Part shown: in pieces, positions 39,134 to 49,271 of the stretch
Layout: the number at the start of each line of letters is the position of its first letter
Numbering within the stretch: the stretch's first letter is position 1
Assembly: GCF_024346715.1 (NCBI RefSeq)
Contig: NZ_AP024852.1
Span: 2,666,001 to 2,730,000 of the forward strand
DNA: 64,000 nt
Direction of reading: 5' to 3'
Origin: Photobacterium swingsii
GTDB taxonomy: Bacteria > Pseudomonadota > Gammaproteobacteria > Enterobacterales > Vibrionaceae
Position numbers and translations under genes: made by a program
The notes under the pieces: generated by a model
What the model saw: the letters and a program-made list of their open reading frames with translations, nothing else
Database searches by the model: none
What the model was told of the DNA's origin: nothing

Positions 39134-39802
39134 ATGCAAGGAAATATGCACGCAGTCATTGCTGGCGCCAGTGGTTTAGTGGGTGATGAATTGCTCCATC
39201 AACTCCTCGCCCATGATGATATTGCAACCGTTTACTCTATTGCTCGTCGAGAACTGCCTTTTCGAAGCAAAAAGTTAAAACAAATTATTCATCCTGAGTT
39301 ACGAGTCACCGAATGGAATGAAGCCGATCCGACACCGCAACTCGGCTTTATTTGCTTAGGGACAACCCGCAAACAAGCAGGTTCTAATTCCGCATTAAAA
39401 GCCGTTGACTACCAACTTGTTAAAGACGTTGCTGCAACCATGAAAATGCTAGGTGTTAGCCGTATCATCGTTGTTTCCAGCTTATTCGCTCACCCATTCT
39501 CCCCCTCCCATTACTTGCGCTGTAAAGGGAAAATGGAACAAGCCATTAATAGCATGGGATTTGAGCACTGCACTTTTGTTCGTCCTGGGCCACTAAAGGG
39601 AGAGCGATCTAAACCGCGTAAAGACGAAACGATTACTCAAGGTCTACTGGAGACCTTACACCCTTTACTCATCGGTCCTTTCGCTAACCTAACCCCTATA
39701 CCGGCCGATCGCGTTGCGAAAATAATGCTAAGTCACGCCCTGCATCCATCAGAGGATAAATCTGCATCGACTGTGATTGCAGGAAAAGATTTGTTCGCTT
39801 AG
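39134..39802 (+). CDS. NAD(P)-binding Rossmann-fold oxidoreductase
   Basis: 222-residue atypical SDR. The cofactor loop GASGLVGDELL lies near residues 10-20, ISLGTTRKQAG-type segment (ICLGTTRKQAGS) in the middle, then VSSLFAHPFSPSHYLRCKGKME with a YxxxK-like YLRCK. It resembles the HTATIP2/YbjT-like group. Reaction unknown. The gene stands before dusC, same strand, 64 bases apart. Confidence 0.8.
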   Translation: MQGNMHAVIAGASGLVGDELLHQLLAHDDIATVYSIARRELPFRSKKLKQIIHPELRVTEWNEADPTPQLGFICLGTTRKQAGSNSALKAVDYQLVKDVAATMKMLGVSRIIVVSSLFAHPFSPSHYLRCKGKMEQAINSMGFEHCTFVRPGPLKGERSKPRKDETITQGLLETLHPLLIGPFANLTPIPADRVAKIMLSHALHPSEDKSASTVIAGKDLFA

Positions 39803-39866
39803 ATGACATCACTCGCATTCCACACTACAATCACGCTCCTTCAATAGGTGGGATAAAAGAACAGTC

Positions 39867-40829
39867 ATGCGAGTAATATTAGGGCCGATGGAAGGCGTCT
39901 TGGATCATTTGATGCGCGAGATGCTAACCGATATCAACGATTATGATCTCTGCGTGACAGAGTTTGTCCGCATTGTTGACCAGTTACTCCCCAAAAGTGT
40001 TTTCCACCGCTTATGTCCAGAGCTACAACAAGGTGGCAAAACGAAAGCTGGTACACCTGTTCGTGTTCAACTGCTCGGCCAAGACCCTCACTGGATGGCA
40101 GAAAACGCCTATAGAGCCCACCAGTTAGGTTCTGCTGGCGTGGATATTAACTTCGGTTGTCCTGCTAAGTCAGTGAATAAGAGCCGTGGCGGTGCTGTAT
40201 TACTGAAAGATCCTGAGCAAATATATCAAATCGTTAAATCTGTGCGCGATGCCGTTCACCCAACTAAACCCGTAACGGCCAAAGTTCGCTTAGGCTGGGA
40301 TGACCCAACCCATTGTTTTGAGATTGCCGATGCAGTACAACAAGCTGGCGCAGATGAGATTGCGATCCATGCTCGTACCAAAGTTGATGGTTATAAAGCT
40401 GACACCATTAAATGGGACTACCTTGGCCAGCTGCGTCAACGTTTACGGATGCCCATTATTGCTAATGGTGAAGTATGGAATTATCAAGATGGTCAGCGCT
40501 GTATGGCAACAACGCAAACGGATGCATTAATGGTATGCCGTGGCGCACTGAATCTACCTAACCTCTGCAATGTAGTAAAGCACAACGACAGACATATGAC
40601 ATGGACAGAGGTTCTAACTCTGCTACTTAAATATTCTGAATATGAAATAAAAGGCGATAAAGGGCTCTACTACCCAAATCGTGTGAAGCAGTGGTTTGCC
40701 TACCTACGCCACGAATACCCACAAGCCAAAGCGCTGTTTGTTGATATTCGTAGCCACAAGAAAGCTGCGCCGATTATTGAAGTATTACAGCGAGCACAAG
40801 ATAGCGAGCAGCTTAAGCAACCAAACTAA
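39867..40829 (+). CDS. dusC: tRNA-dihydrouridine(16) synthase
   Basis: FMN enzyme reducing U16 of tRNA to dihydrouridine with NADPH. 320 residues; N-terminus [18 protein letters not shown] and ITEFVR-type motif ([13 protein letters not shown]) are specific to DusC. Catalytic Cys98 is in [10 protein letters not shown], the same number as E. coli. Confidence 0.95.
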   Translation: MRVILGPMEGVLDHLMREMLTDINDYDLCVTEFVRIVDQLLPKSVFHRLCPELQQGGKTKAGTPVRVQLLGQDPHWMAENAYRAHQLGSAGVDINFGCPAKSVNKSRGGAVLLKDPEQIYQIVKSVRDAVHPTKPVTAKVRLGWDDPTHCFEIADAVQQAGADEIAIHARTKVDGYKADTIKWDYLGQLRQRLRMPIIANGEVWNYQDGQRCMATTQTDALMVCRGALNLPNLCNVVKHNDRHMTWTEVLTLLLKYSEYEIKGDKGLYYPNRVKQWFAYLRHEYPQAKALFVDIRSHKKAAPIIEVLQRAQDSEQLKQPN

Positions 40830-41005
40830 TCGTCTAACCAATCAATATGATGTGCATCTTGGTGTGATTTTGCTTGATGCAAAGAAGCTTGTTCACAATT
40901 GTAGCGATAGCTGTAATCGTCCCACAAGATATGATCTAGGCTCTCAGTTCCAGGAGAGCTTAAACTTTGCGGGCGACATTCAGTTCTTGTTTCAGTCTCG
41001 TTCAT
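40826..41005 (-). CDS. Possible small acidic protein, unrecognised
   Basis: Frame of 59 residues from the ATG at 41005 ([12 protein letters not shown]) rich in Asp, Glu, His and Ser, ending HHIDWLDD. An AGGCAGGT stretch lies upstream of the start, and its end overlaps the dusC stop by four bases in the converging direction. No family recognised; may not be coding. Confidence 0.3.
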   Translation of the reverse strand: MNETETRTECRPQSLSSPGTESLDHILWDDYSYRYNCEQASLHQAKSHQDAHHIDWLDD

Positions 41006-41094
41006 AATCATACCTGCCTGTAATGAAGATGACGTTGCTTATATTATTTATAGACCAAAATTGGTTATATAAATATCACGCCAACACGCAGATC

Positions 41095-41123
41095 AAAAAA
41101 ACCAGCATTAAGCTGGTTTTTTA
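41095..41123. terminator. Terminator downstream of ycgN
   Basis: AAAAAACCAGC-ATTAA-GCTGGTTTTTT, symmetric A and T runs. It ends the leftward ycgN gene and could also stop rightward transcription from dusC. Confidence 0.85.
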
Positions 41124-41144
41124 GTATGCTCAAGAAGGCTGAGA

Positions 41145-41579
41145 CTATCGATTTGGGTGATTCAGAATGTGGTCCTCCCAATCAATCACGTCAATCTCAT
41201 ACACAACCTGACCACGTACAGATTCATTCGCTTTGTGCATGGCATCTTTAGAGCCAGTAAGTAATGGGTGCCATTCAGGTAAGTCCTTACCTTCTGCCAA
41301 CATACGGTAAGCACAGGTTTCAGGTAGCCAAACGAATTCGTCAATGCGATCACGAGTTAACTTCAAGCATTCTTCACCGGACTCAAAACGGTTTGGGTAG
41401 TCTTTACATGAGCAGGTTTTATCGTCGAGCAAGCTACAAGCAACGTTGGTGTAATAAATCTCATCGGTATCATCATCAATAAGCTTATGTAAACAGCATT
41501 TCCCGCAGCCGTCGCACAGCGATTCCCACTCTTCGTCTGTCATTTCGCGTAAATCTTTTTGCTGCCAAAACTGCGTCAT
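41145..41579 (-). CDS. ycgN: YcgN family cysteine-cluster protein (UPF0260)
   Basis: 144 residues. [11 protein letters not shown] near the N-terminus, then [41 protein letters not shown]; this arrangement of about nine cysteines defines YcgN and suggests a metal or Fe-S site. Function unknown. The ATG at 41579 with an AGGTGG site matches the family N-terminus; the longer frame adds 27 unrelated residues. Confidence 0.93.
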   Translation of the reverse strand: MTQFWQQKDLREMTDEEWESLCDGCGKCCLHKLIDDDTDEIYYTNVACSLLDDKTCSCKDYPNRFESGEECLKLTRDRIDEFVWLPETCAYRMLAEGKDLPEWHPLLTGSKDAMHKANESVRGQVVYEIDVIDWEDHILNHPNR

Positions 41580-41826
41580 ACTCACCACCTTTATCTTGTT
41601 ACTCCTCACTCGATCAAGCAAAGAAGGCGGTGTTATAACGAGCCAAAGCACAAAGTGCAAGCATTAGCCACCAGCAAGATAATAATTAGCCATGTAATAA
41701 TAATCACTCTTATCTATATGCTAACTTTACGGCTTTTTTTGACCGTTTATAGCAAGAGTGATAACGTTCGCGTCCACTTTGAGCATAGTGCTCATACGAA
41801 CCACATGTAAGAGTATAGGAAGCGTT

Positions 41827-42075
41827 ATGGAATGTCGTTTAGGTTGTGGAGCATGTTGTATTGCCCCGAGCATTTCATCCCCAATTCCGGGCATGCCAAA
41901 TGGTAAACCGGCAGGGACTCGGTGTGTCCAACTGAATGAAGAGAATTTGTGTAAGCTCTTTGGGAAACCAGAACGCCCTAAAGTGTGTCATCACTTTAAA
42001 GCGTGTCCTGATCTTTGTGGTAAAACAAACCAGCAAGCATTGGATAATATTACTGAGTTAGAAAGCTTAACCTAA
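41827..42075 (+). CDS. yeiW: YeiW-like cysteine-cluster protein (UPF0153/YkgJ)
   Basis: 82 residues, beginning [22 protein letters not shown] and continuing [27 protein letters not shown]. Eight or more cysteines probably bind metal. The match to E. coli YeiW is close along the whole length. Start at 41827 with AGGAAG six bases ahead; the longer frame is unsupported. It diverges from ycgN, another cysteine-cluster protein, across 247 bases. Confidence 0.9.
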   Translation: MECRLGCGACCIAPSISSPIPGMPNGKPAGTRCVQLNEENLCKLFGKPERPKVCHHFKACPDLCGKTNQQALDNITELESLT

Positions 42076-42144
42076 GTTTACGTCGTCAACTCAAGCTAAC
42101 CTTATTACTCTGGGTAATACTGCTTACCTGATCTGTCGCTGCCG

Positions 42145-42390
42145 CTAAGGTGTCACTTTTCCCGTTAAAATGCGTAATGCTGATTTAGCATGTTCTACAG
42201 CCTGATGGCCAGAGAACGTTAAGTAGCCACCATCTTCTTGGGTTACTAGACCTTTCGCGTAAAGACGCTTCGCTGCATCAACGAGCTCTGGCGCTGCATC
42301 TGTACGGACTTTTATCCCTTCTAAATCACTGTGCATTGGGAATTTAACTAATAGGTTTAGTTCAGCGACAAGTTCATTGTTGTATGGCAT
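42145..42390 (-). CDS. TIGR02647-family small protein
   Basis: 81-residue cytoplasmic protein with MPYNNELVAELNLLVKFP, GIKVRTDAAPELVDAAKRLYAKGLVTQEDGGYLT, which matches the TIGR02647 conserved family; the helix-turn-wing look suggests a small winged-helix, but function is unknown. Confidence 0.75.
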   Translation of the reverse strand: MPYNNELVAELNLLVKFPMHSDLEGIKVRTDAAPELVDAAKRLYAKGLVTQEDGGYLTFSGHQAVEHAKSALRILTGKVTP

Positions 42391-42520
42391 AGGTACCTCA
42401 TTCTCTATTTTTAGTGCTGCATTAATACTAGCGGCTAGCCATAATAAAAATAGGTGATGAGATCATATCTCTGCCACTCTATATCGCGAATAAAGCGACA
42501 TAGTTCAAAGATCGCAAAAT

Positions 42521-42546
42521 GAAAAAAACCGCTCTAAAAGAGCGGT
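42521..42546 (-). terminator. Terminator after Tim44-like gene
   Basis: On the minus strand ACCGCTCT-TTT-AGAGCGGT is followed by seven T. Located 28 bases after the stop of the leftward gene. Confidence 0.85.
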
Positions 42547-42573
42547 CTTAATATTGAATGTTTTTTCAGCAGT

Positions 42574-43449
42574 TTATGCTTGAATACCCACAATCAACCA
42601 TGGAGCATTTGGGGTGACTAAATCACGCTCTAAATGCCATACATCAGTAATATCTTCTTCAACCCCTTCATGACTGTCTTTATAACGGCCAGAGAATTGA
42701 ATACTTAGCTGCGCCATATTTGCGTCGTAATCAGCACGTACTAGCTCTGCATCAACATACATCACCTCAGTATGTTGTTCACCTTCTAGCTTCGCACGCT
42801 CGCCTGAAAGGTCCGCAAATAATGCTGGTGAAACATACTCACGAATTTTTTCCAACTCGTTGTGATTCCACGCACCTTGAATTACGCGGTAGTGATCACG
42901 TGAACCACTTAAAAACGCATTCATATTGAAGTTTGGCGGTAAATTGAATGGGACATCGCTATCTGTTGATGCATAACCATGATTAGGTTGTGCACTTGAT
43001 GCGTTGTTCGCTTGTGCTGCTTGACGTTGCTGAGTTTTTGGCTGCTGTGGGGAGTTCCCGGCATAAGCCTCTCTGTGGCCCATTGGCGTCGATTTAGTAC
43101 CACGCATTGTTTTGAATAGCTTGAAAATAACAAACGCAATCAATCCAATGATAAGGATATCCATAAACTGGATACCATCAAAAGCACCACCGAAGAATGC
43201 CGCCAATAAGCCACCAGCAAGCAAACCACCCAATAAACCACCCATTAAGCCTTTTTTACTAGACTGAGCAGCTGGATTCGCATTTTGTTTACCAATCGAA
43301 TCCGTTTGTTGTGGCTGTTGTTTTTTCGCTGGTGCTGTTTTAAAGCTCTTACCGAAAGATTTACCGCCACCAAATTTCTTTGCATCTGCATGAGGTGCAA
43401 CAAATGTTACCGCCACGATCAGAGCAAATAGCGTGAAAAAGCGTTTCAT
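42574..43449 (-). CDS. Tim44 domain-containing exported protein
   Basis: 291 residues. N-terminal signal MKRFFTLFALIVAVTFVAPHADA, a Gly/Lys/Phe-rich KKFGGGKSFGKSF stretch, a glycine-rich hydrophobic segment near 75-100 plus a second one, a Gln-rich linker, and a C-terminal Tim44-like domain (YRVIQGAWNHNELEKIREYVSPALFADL). Probably anchored in the inner membrane; the bacterial role is unclear. The start at 43449 puts the signal peptide first; an ATG six codons upstream is possible. Confidence 0.85.
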   Translation of the reverse strand: MKRFFTLFALIVAVTFVAPHADAKKFGGGKSFGKSFKTAPAKKQQPQQTDSIGKQNANPAAQSSKKGLMGGLLGGLLAGGLLAAFFGGAFDGIQFMDILIIGLIAFVIFKLFKTMRGTKSTPMGHREAYAGNSPQQPKTQQRQAAQANNASSAQPNHGYASTDSDVPFNLPPNFNMNAFLSGSRDHYRVIQGAWNHNELEKIREYVSPALFADLSGERAKLEGEQHTEVMYVDAELVRADYDANMAQLSIQFSGRYKDSHEGVEEDITDVWHLERDLVTPNAPWLIVGIQA

Positions 43450-43632
43450 CAAAAATACCTTTGCCAAAATAAGCTCCCAGCATCGTAGCGGTAAGCGTTA
43501 GAATGTCAATCACACAGGTATCTCAAAATGTTACCATTTGGTTTATTTCCCTTATTTCAACACTTTTTAAGCAATTTAGACTTTCTTCACTTTCACGGTA
43601 ATGCTAATACTTAACGTATAAGGGTCGTCATA

Positions 43633-44061
43633 ATGAACGACCACATACTTGGTGAACACAAGATGCAAGATACACATAGCAAAGTTATTGGTTACCTTTT
43701 ATGGATATTTGGTTTTACGGGCGCACACCGCTTCTACTACGGTAAACCTGTAACAGGTACGATTTGGTTCTTAACCCTTGGACTTTTCGGCATTGGCTGG
43801 TTAATTGACTTATTTTTGATCCCATCAATGGATCGCGAAGCAGATATGCGCTTTCAAGCCGGTGAAGTGGACTACAATGTTGCTTGGTTATTGCTAACAT
43901 TCCTCGGCTTTTTAGGTGTGCACCGTATGTACATGGGCAAATGGCTCACCGGTATTTTATACCTATGTACCTTTGGTTTTTTCCTTATTGGGATTTTGGT
44001 CGATTTTTGGACGTTGAACGATCAAGTATCGATTGAAAACAGTCAGAAAAATCGCGCGTAA
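43633..44061 (+). CDS. TM2-domain membrane protein with duplicated unit
   Basis: 142 residues with two TM2-like units: GYLLWIFGFTGAHRFYYGKPVTGTIWFLT and, after a charged linker, WLLLTFLGFLGVHRMYMGKWLTGILYL. Each has the paired helices and the G-x-HRxYxGK turn. Four membrane helices in total. Function unknown. The ATG at 43663 (MQDTHSK) is an alternative start. Confidence 0.85.
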   Translation: MNDHILGEHKMQDTHSKVIGYLLWIFGFTGAHRFYYGKPVTGTIWFLTLGLFGIGWLIDLFLIPSMDREADMRFQAGEVDYNVAWLLLTFLGFLGVHRMYMGKWLTGILYLCTFGFFLIGILVDFWTLNDQVSIENSQKNRA

Positions 44062-44292
44062 GCGTCATTAATTTGACAGGCTAAATAATCCGCCAGCCTA
44101 GAGTGAGAGAGGCTTCACAACATGTTTTGTAATGAAAAATGGAGCCTCAATTCATCTTGACCCAAGGTGTATGGAAGGATTAAAATATCGAACATCGTTC
44201 TATATTGTACAGCTATGGTTCAGTTTTCTAGGTGAGGGTTTACCAATGAAATGTAGCTGAGTGAAATTTTTATATTCGAAAGAGACAACTTA

Positions 44293-44889
44293 ATGGCAAG
44301 AAGAAATGACCATACTCGTGAAGAGTTGGTAAGCATGACACTGGAGCAAGTGAAGCTATTTTTAAGTGAGCACCCGCATCACGAGCTTAGCCTTCGCAAA
44401 GTTGCCGCCATGATTGGTTATGTACCAAGCACGTTGGTCAATGTTTTTGGTAACTACAACCTTTTGCTACTTCACTCTGTTGCCCAAACTCTTGATGAAT
44501 TATTCGCTGAAGCTGCTGTTGAAATGGATAGCGCAACCTCATCAGAAGATGCACTGCGTAAACTTGCATACTGCTATTTAAATTTTGCGTCTAAAAACCC
44601 ATACCGTTGGCAGCTTATTTTCCAGCACACCATGAATGGTGAGCAACTTCCTGACTGGCAATCTGATCGTATCAATAATATGACAGGTATGCTTGAGAAG
44701 CTGATCCGCGACATTAACCCGAACAACAGCGATGATTCGATTCTAGAAGCAAGTCGTGTGATTTGGGCGGGTGTACACGGTATTACTTTACTGTCAGTTG
44801 ACGACAAACTATTTACCTCAACACCTGTTGATGGCAAAGCGCTGATCGATAACTTACTCAATACTTATTTAGCTGCTTGGCAACAATAA
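44293..44889 (+). CDS. TetR/AcrR family regulator
   Basis: 198-residue regulator. N-terminal helix-turn-helix: LRKVAAMIGYVPSTLVNVFGNYNLLL, and a C-terminal helical ligand domain with ASKNPYRWQLIFQH that fits the WHG-type group. It is 12 bases upstream of the LplT-acyltransferase fusion in the same direction and probably controls it; the effector may be a lipid, by analogy only. Confidence 0.88.
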   Translation: MARRNDHTREELVSMTLEQVKLFLSEHPHHELSLRKVAAMIGYVPSTLVNVFGNYNLLLLHSVAQTLDELFAEAAVEMDSATSSEDALRKLAYCYLNFASKNPYRWQLIFQHTMNGEQLPDWQSDRINNMTGMLEKLIRDINPNNSDDSILEASRVIWAGVHGITLLSVDDKLFTSTPVDGKALIDNLLNTYLAAWQQ

Positions 44890-44901
44890 GTGGAGTAAAA
44901 G

Positions 44902-46782
44902 ATGAGTAACAAGCCTCAGTCGCGGCTATTAACAAAACAACGTTTTTTACCGTACTTTCTGACTCAGGCGCTAGGGGCATTCAACGATAACGTTTATAAA
45001 AACGTGTTATTGATTTTGATTGCCTTTTCAGCACCTGGCGCACTTCCTTTTAGTTCAGACTTAGCAATTAACCTTGCTGCGGGTCTGTTCATTTTGCCGT
45101 TTTTCTTATTTTCAGCGACAGCAGGTGTGTTAGCCGATAAATATGATAAAGCGCTGATCATGCGAGTCGTCAAGTTCGCGGAAATTGTCATCATGTCTTT
45201 AGCAGCCGTCGCTTTCTTATTCGAAAGTTACTTACTGTTATTGGTACTGTTATTCCTAATGGGCACACAGTCGACATTTTTCGGTCCGGCAAAATACGCT
45301 TTACTGCCGCAACACCTAAAGAAAGAAGAACTCGTCTCAGGCAATGCCTTAGTAGAGACAGGGACTTTCGTTGCTATCTTACTGGGTACCTTACTGGCCG
45401 GCATTATAGCTAACCAAGACCAAGCACCGCTTATTGCAGCAATCAGCGTGGTCAGTTTTGCTGTTATGGGTTATCTGACATCGCGTTGGATCCCAGAAGC
45501 AAAGCCAAGCACACCCGATATCCCTTTCAAATGGCAACCATTTCGCCAAACACGGCATACACTGATACTGGCTCGTAAAGACAAGACCATCTTTCAATGT
45601 GTGATTGGTATTAGTTGGTTCTGGTTCTTAGGCGCGTGTTATTTAACGCAGTTTCCTAACTTCGCCAAGCAATACCTGGGAGGAAATGCCGCATCAGTAT
45701 CTTTTTTGCTGGCGCTGTTTTCAATTGGTATCGCTGTTGGTTCACTGCTGTGTGACCGATTATCTAATCACAGAATTGAGCCCGGTATCGTACCGCTTGG
45801 TAGTTTAGGCATCACGATTTTCACCGCTGATCTCATGTTTGCCACGCCAGATACAATTACGGCAGCAGATTCATTCCTCGCATTTGTCACGAACCCTGAA
45901 TTACTTCGAGTATTCATTTCGTTAACTATGCTTGGTGTGTCAGGTGGTATTTTTATCGTACCTTTATATGCCATGATGCAGCACCGAGCCAAAGCCGAAG
46001 AGCGCGCCCAAATCATTGCTGCAAATAATATCTGGAATGCCTTATTCATGGTCATGAGTGCAATCACTGCGATTATTTGCCTCTCGATACTGGGTATGGG
46101 GATCCCTCAGTTCTTCTTCATGCTAGCTATGATGAACTTAGTGGCTGTTTGCTATATTTATTGCCAAGTACCTGATTTCTTTTGGCGTTTTATGGTGTGG
46201 CTCGTTACCCACACTATGTATCGCGTAAAGCACAAGAACTTGCTGAATATACCTGAAACCGGTGGTGCTTTGATTGTATGTAATCACGTTACTTACATGG
46301 ATGCACTCATACTAGCAGGCGCAACCCCCCGTCCGATTCGCTTCTTAATGGATCGTGATATTTACAGCCTACCGCTAGTAAAACGATTCTGTGATGCCTG
46401 CAATGTGATCCCCATTGATGCACAAGACCGCCGCTCAGTAGCAAAAGCACTCAATCAAGTGAGCGAGCGCTTAAACCGTGGCGATGTGGTTTGTATCTTC
46501 CCTGAAGGGCAACTCACTTACGATGGTGAAATGGGTGCCTTCCAGCGTGGTATTGATATTGTCCTAAAACGCACAAACCCTACCGTCAAAGTTATTCCCA
46601 TTGCGCTACAAGGCTTATGGGGTAGTTACTTCAGCCGTGAAGGCGGTAGAGCTATTTTGAAAATACCTAAACGTTTTTGGTCAAGAGTCACTGTTATTGC
46701 TGGGGAGCCAATGCTCACTAGCGACGTTAATAGCGAGATACTCCACAATTACGTCTCACAACTACGTGACAATAAGGGCTAG
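44902..46782 (+). CDS. LplT-like MFS transporter fused to PlsC-type acyltransferase
   Basis: 626 residues. Residues 1 to about 400 form a 12-helix MFS unit (FLPYFLTQALGAFNDNVYKNVLL; GVLADKYDKAL) of the lysophospholipid flippase LplT type. The C-terminal 200 residues are a glycerolipid acyltransferase with HX4D (His462, Asp467) and FPEG at 533-536. Compared with E. coli lplT-aas, the AMP-binding acyl-ACP synthetase half of Aas is absent. Likely takes up lysophospholipid and reacylates it at the inner membrane; the acyl donor would need to come from elsewhere. GGAG site eight bases ahead. Confidence 0.88.
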   Translation: MSNKPQSRLLTKQRFLPYFLTQALGAFNDNVYKNVLLILIAFSAPGALPFSSDLAINLAAGLFILPFFLFSATAGVLADKYDKALIMRVVKFAEIVIMSLAAVAFLFESYLLLLVLLFLMGTQSTFFGPAKYALLPQHLKKEELVSGNALVETGTFVAILLGTLLAGIIANQDQAPLIAAISVVSFAVMGYLTSRWIPEAKPSTPDIPFKWQPFRQTRHTLILARKDKTIFQCVIGISWFWFLGACYLTQFPNFAKQYLGGNAASVSFLLALFSIGIAVGSLLCDRLSNHRIEPGIVPLGSLGITIFTADLMFATPDTITAADSFLAFVTNPELLRVFISLTMLGVSGGIFIVPLYAMMQHRAKAEERAQIIAANNIWNALFMVMSAITAIICLSILGMGIPQFFFMLAMMNLVAVCYIYCQVPDFFWRFMVWLVTHTMYRVKHKNLLNIPETGGALIVCNHVTYMDALILAGATPRPIRFLMDRDIYSLPLVKRFCDACNVIPIDAQDRRSVAKALNQVSERLNRGDVVCIFPEGQLTYDGEMGAFQRGIDIVLKRTNPTVKVIPIALQGLWGSYFSREGGRAILKIPKRFWSRVTVIAGEPMLTSDVNSEILHNYVSQLRDNKG

Positions 46783-46822
46783 CTGACAGCTCTTGTTACT
46801 TCAGTGACAGATATATACGCAC

Positions 46823-46852
46823 AAAAAAGGCGCTATTGATAGCGCCTTTTCT
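46823..46852. terminator. Bidirectional terminator between fusion gene and menE
   Basis: AAAAGGCGCTA-TTGA-TAGCGCCTTTT with six A before and T-rich after; between converging operons. Confidence 0.9.
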
Positions 46853-48292
46853 TTATGCCTTATCTTGTTGAGCGAGCCATTGCATCAGCTGAATACGTGA
46901 CACTTTGATCCCTCTGCCACTCAGGTGATGAGGAAAACTTAAGTAACTCACAGGCCTTTTAAAGCTTGTTACTTGCTCTGCCATAAACTGCTCAAATTCA
47001 CTCACTAAACCGGCATCTAAAGGTAAAGCTGTGGTGACAATAGCAACAGGACGTTGGCCATATTCCTTGTCTGCTTGTGGTAATACAAACGCCTGTTGGA
47101 TTTTAGGGTGCGTCAATAGCACCTTCTCAATCGCTTCTGGCTGTATATTTTCGCCACCCGAGATAAACATATTATCAGCACGACCAAGAATAAAGAGTTC
47201 ATCATCTTGCCACTCACCCAAATCTCGGGTACTAAACCACTCACCTTCTGTGGCTGGAAAGATCATTTGGTTGCGGTAGTAGCCTAAGCATAAGCTTGCA
47301 CCTCGCACAAAAACCTCCCCCTCTTTCACCATCAACTCACGATGTGGGATCACTTGGCCAACGCCGCTGCTGCTATCCGCTCGCTTAACCGTAACGGTCG
47401 ACGCCATTTCCGTCATGCCATAACCGCACCAACACGCAATACCGGCTTGTTCAGCCTGCTCTGTTAATGCAGGCGGGATCACTGCCCCACCCAGCAACAC
47501 CTCTTTCAACTGACGATCATTGTTATCTACGGTGTTATTCGGGAAATCCAGCAAACGCTGTAGTTGAGTGGGTACTAATGATGCATGAGTAACACGCTGA
47601 AGCTCTTTCGAAAAATCAGACGATTTAGGGATCGTAATACCCGCACCACTGTGCAGCCACCGCCACACAATCGCCATGCCTGATACATGAAATAGCGGCA
47701 GTGATAATAGCCATGAATCACTCGCTGCAAAATTCATTAGGCTTAGTAAACCATCAGCACTCGCAAGGTGTTGCTCTGCGGTATGCACAACCGCTTTAGG
47801 CAAGCCAGTTGACCCTGATGTTAGGGTATAGGTCACCGCGCGTGAGGGCTGCCAAGTAACAGGAACAAGCCGTGGCTGAATTGCTGGCAGTAACCGTAAG
47901 ATTTGACTCGCTTTCGCACAAGCATGTTCTTGCAATGACGGTAAGAAAGTCGACTTAGGCGGTAGCCAAATGGCTTGGGGCTGTAACTCGCCAAGGATCG
48001 CATTGAGCTCAACATCTGAAAACCTTGGATTTAACCCCACATAGCGTGCGCCAATACGCATCGTTGCTAAAAATAGCCAGACTAATTGCACCGAGTTAGG
48101 CGCAATCGCCGCCACTAATTGATCACGCTTGATACCTTGCTCAATTAAACCTTGAGCATATTCTTCAATACGCTCAGACACTTCGTGCCAGCTAAAGCTT
48201 TGTTCCCCAAACGACAAAGCGGCCGCTGACGGCCGCTCTGTTGCCCAATGTTGCCAGGGCCATGTGGAGAAGTGTGTTGTTACTTCTGCCAT
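46853..48292 (-). CDS. menE: o-Succinylbenzoate-CoA ligase
   Basis: Activates o-succinylbenzoate with ATP and CoA in menaquinone synthesis. 479 residues of the AMP-binding family: [28 protein letters not shown], and the C-terminal [11 protein letters not shown]...GRGIKVSR with catalytic Lys. Its start overlaps the menC end by 13 bases. Last gene of menFDHBCE. Confidence 0.95.
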   Translation of the reverse strand: MAEVTTHFSTWPWQHWATERPSAAALSFGEQSFSWHEVSERIEEYAQGLIEQGIKRDQLVAAIAPNSVQLVWLFLATMRIGARYVGLNPRFSDVELNAILGELQPQAIWLPPKSTFLPSLQEHACAKASQILRLLPAIQPRLVPVTWQPSRAVTYTLTSGSTGLPKAVVHTAEQHLASADGLLSLMNFAASDSWLLSLPLFHVSGMAIVWRWLHSGAGITIPKSSDFSKELQRVTHASLVPTQLQRLLDFPNNTVDNNDRQLKEVLLGGAVIPPALTEQAEQAGIACWCGYGMTEMASTVTVKRADSSSGVGQVIPHRELMVKEGEVFVRGASLCLGYYRNQMIFPATEGEWFSTRDLGEWQDDELFILGRADNMFISGGENIQPEAIEKVLLTHPKIQQAFVLPQADKEYGQRPVAIVTTALPLDAGLVSEFEQFMAEQVTSFKRPVSYLSFPHHLSGRGIKVSRIQLMQWLAQQDKA

Positions 48293-49260
48293 ACCACCTC
48301 AAGTTCTGAGAGCGGCGTCACCGGTAAATCACAATCCGGCCAAGCCTGCTCCAACTGTGCTTTAAATAATTGCATCGTATCAAGCCCAGGGATCACTGCG
48401 GGGGTTTGCCACTGTGACAAACGCGCGAGCTGATTTAAGCCTAAGCTCGACTCCATGCTTGAACTAATAATTGCCGTTAAACCGACGGCATGTGCTTGTT
48501 CCACCAACGAGATACAACGCGCAACAGAGCCAACCAAGGTCGGTTTGATCACTATAGCGACCACGCCATCTTCAGCTTTCACTTCAAAGCCTTCATCACG
48601 TACGGTTTCATCCCACGCAATGCTAATGCCCGTTTCTTTCGCAAAAGCTAAACTGTCTGCGGGATTCATACAAGGCTCTTCTAAGAAAGCGATCCCAGCA
48701 CGATGTTCAGGCTTAACGTATTTCGCAAATTGCTGTGCTTTAATTGGTGTCCACTGACGGTTTGCATCTAAACGCAATTTAACGTCAGGAATCGCTTCAA
48801 TGAACATGTTAGCCACAATACCATCGCGTACAGCTTCATACATGCCCACTTTAATTTTAGCGACTTTTTCACCCGGCATTTGATTAAGTTGTTCAACCAA
48901 ATCATCTGGGTCACCAGAACATAACGGTGCAACTAAATAATTACCTTCCGCAGGTAAACCACCAGCTAGCTCAAGTTCAGCCATACTCAGGCCAAACGCG
49001 ACAGATGGGTAGGCATCGCTCAGGTCAAACGGTGCATTTTCATTGGTAGCCCAAGCTTCAAGTAACTGCTGAGCTTGCTCACCCGCTTGCTCAGCCGTTT
49101 CATGACTAAATTCAGGTAATGGGGCAATCTCACCGAAAGCCACTTTATCGCCGTCACGCAGCTCAACGACCCAACCTTCACGCGTCACTAAACGCTGTGA
49201 GCGTAAGATCACGCCCGAATCCATCGGCAGGGCGTAACGATACAGTTTTACACTTCGCAT
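48280..49260 (-). CDS. menC: o-Succinylbenzoate synthase
   Basis: Enolase-superfamily dehydratase, 326 residues. KIKVGMYE carries the catalytic KxK-type lysine, then [15 protein letters not shown], and [10 protein letters not shown] supply metal ligands; a second lysine is in VIKPTLVG. Eleven bases after menB, overlapping menE, consistent with translational coupling. Confidence 0.95.
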   Translation of the reverse strand: MRSVKLYRYALPMDSGVILRSQRLVTREGWVVELRDGDKVAFGEIAPLPEFSHETAEQAGEQAQQLLEAWATNENAPFDLSDAYPSVAFGLSMAELELAGGLPAEGNYLVAPLCSGDPDDLVEQLNQMPGEKVAKIKVGMYEAVRDGIVANMFIEAIPDVKLRLDANRQWTPIKAQQFAKYVKPEHRAGIAFLEEPCMNPADSLAFAKETGISIAWDETVRDEGFEVKAEDGVVAIVIKPTLVGSVARCISLVEQAHAVGLTAIISSSMESSLGLNQLARLSQWQTPAVIPGLDTMQLFKAQLEQAWPDCDLPVTPLSELEVVWQK

Positions 49261-49271
49261 ATCGGCTAGCC

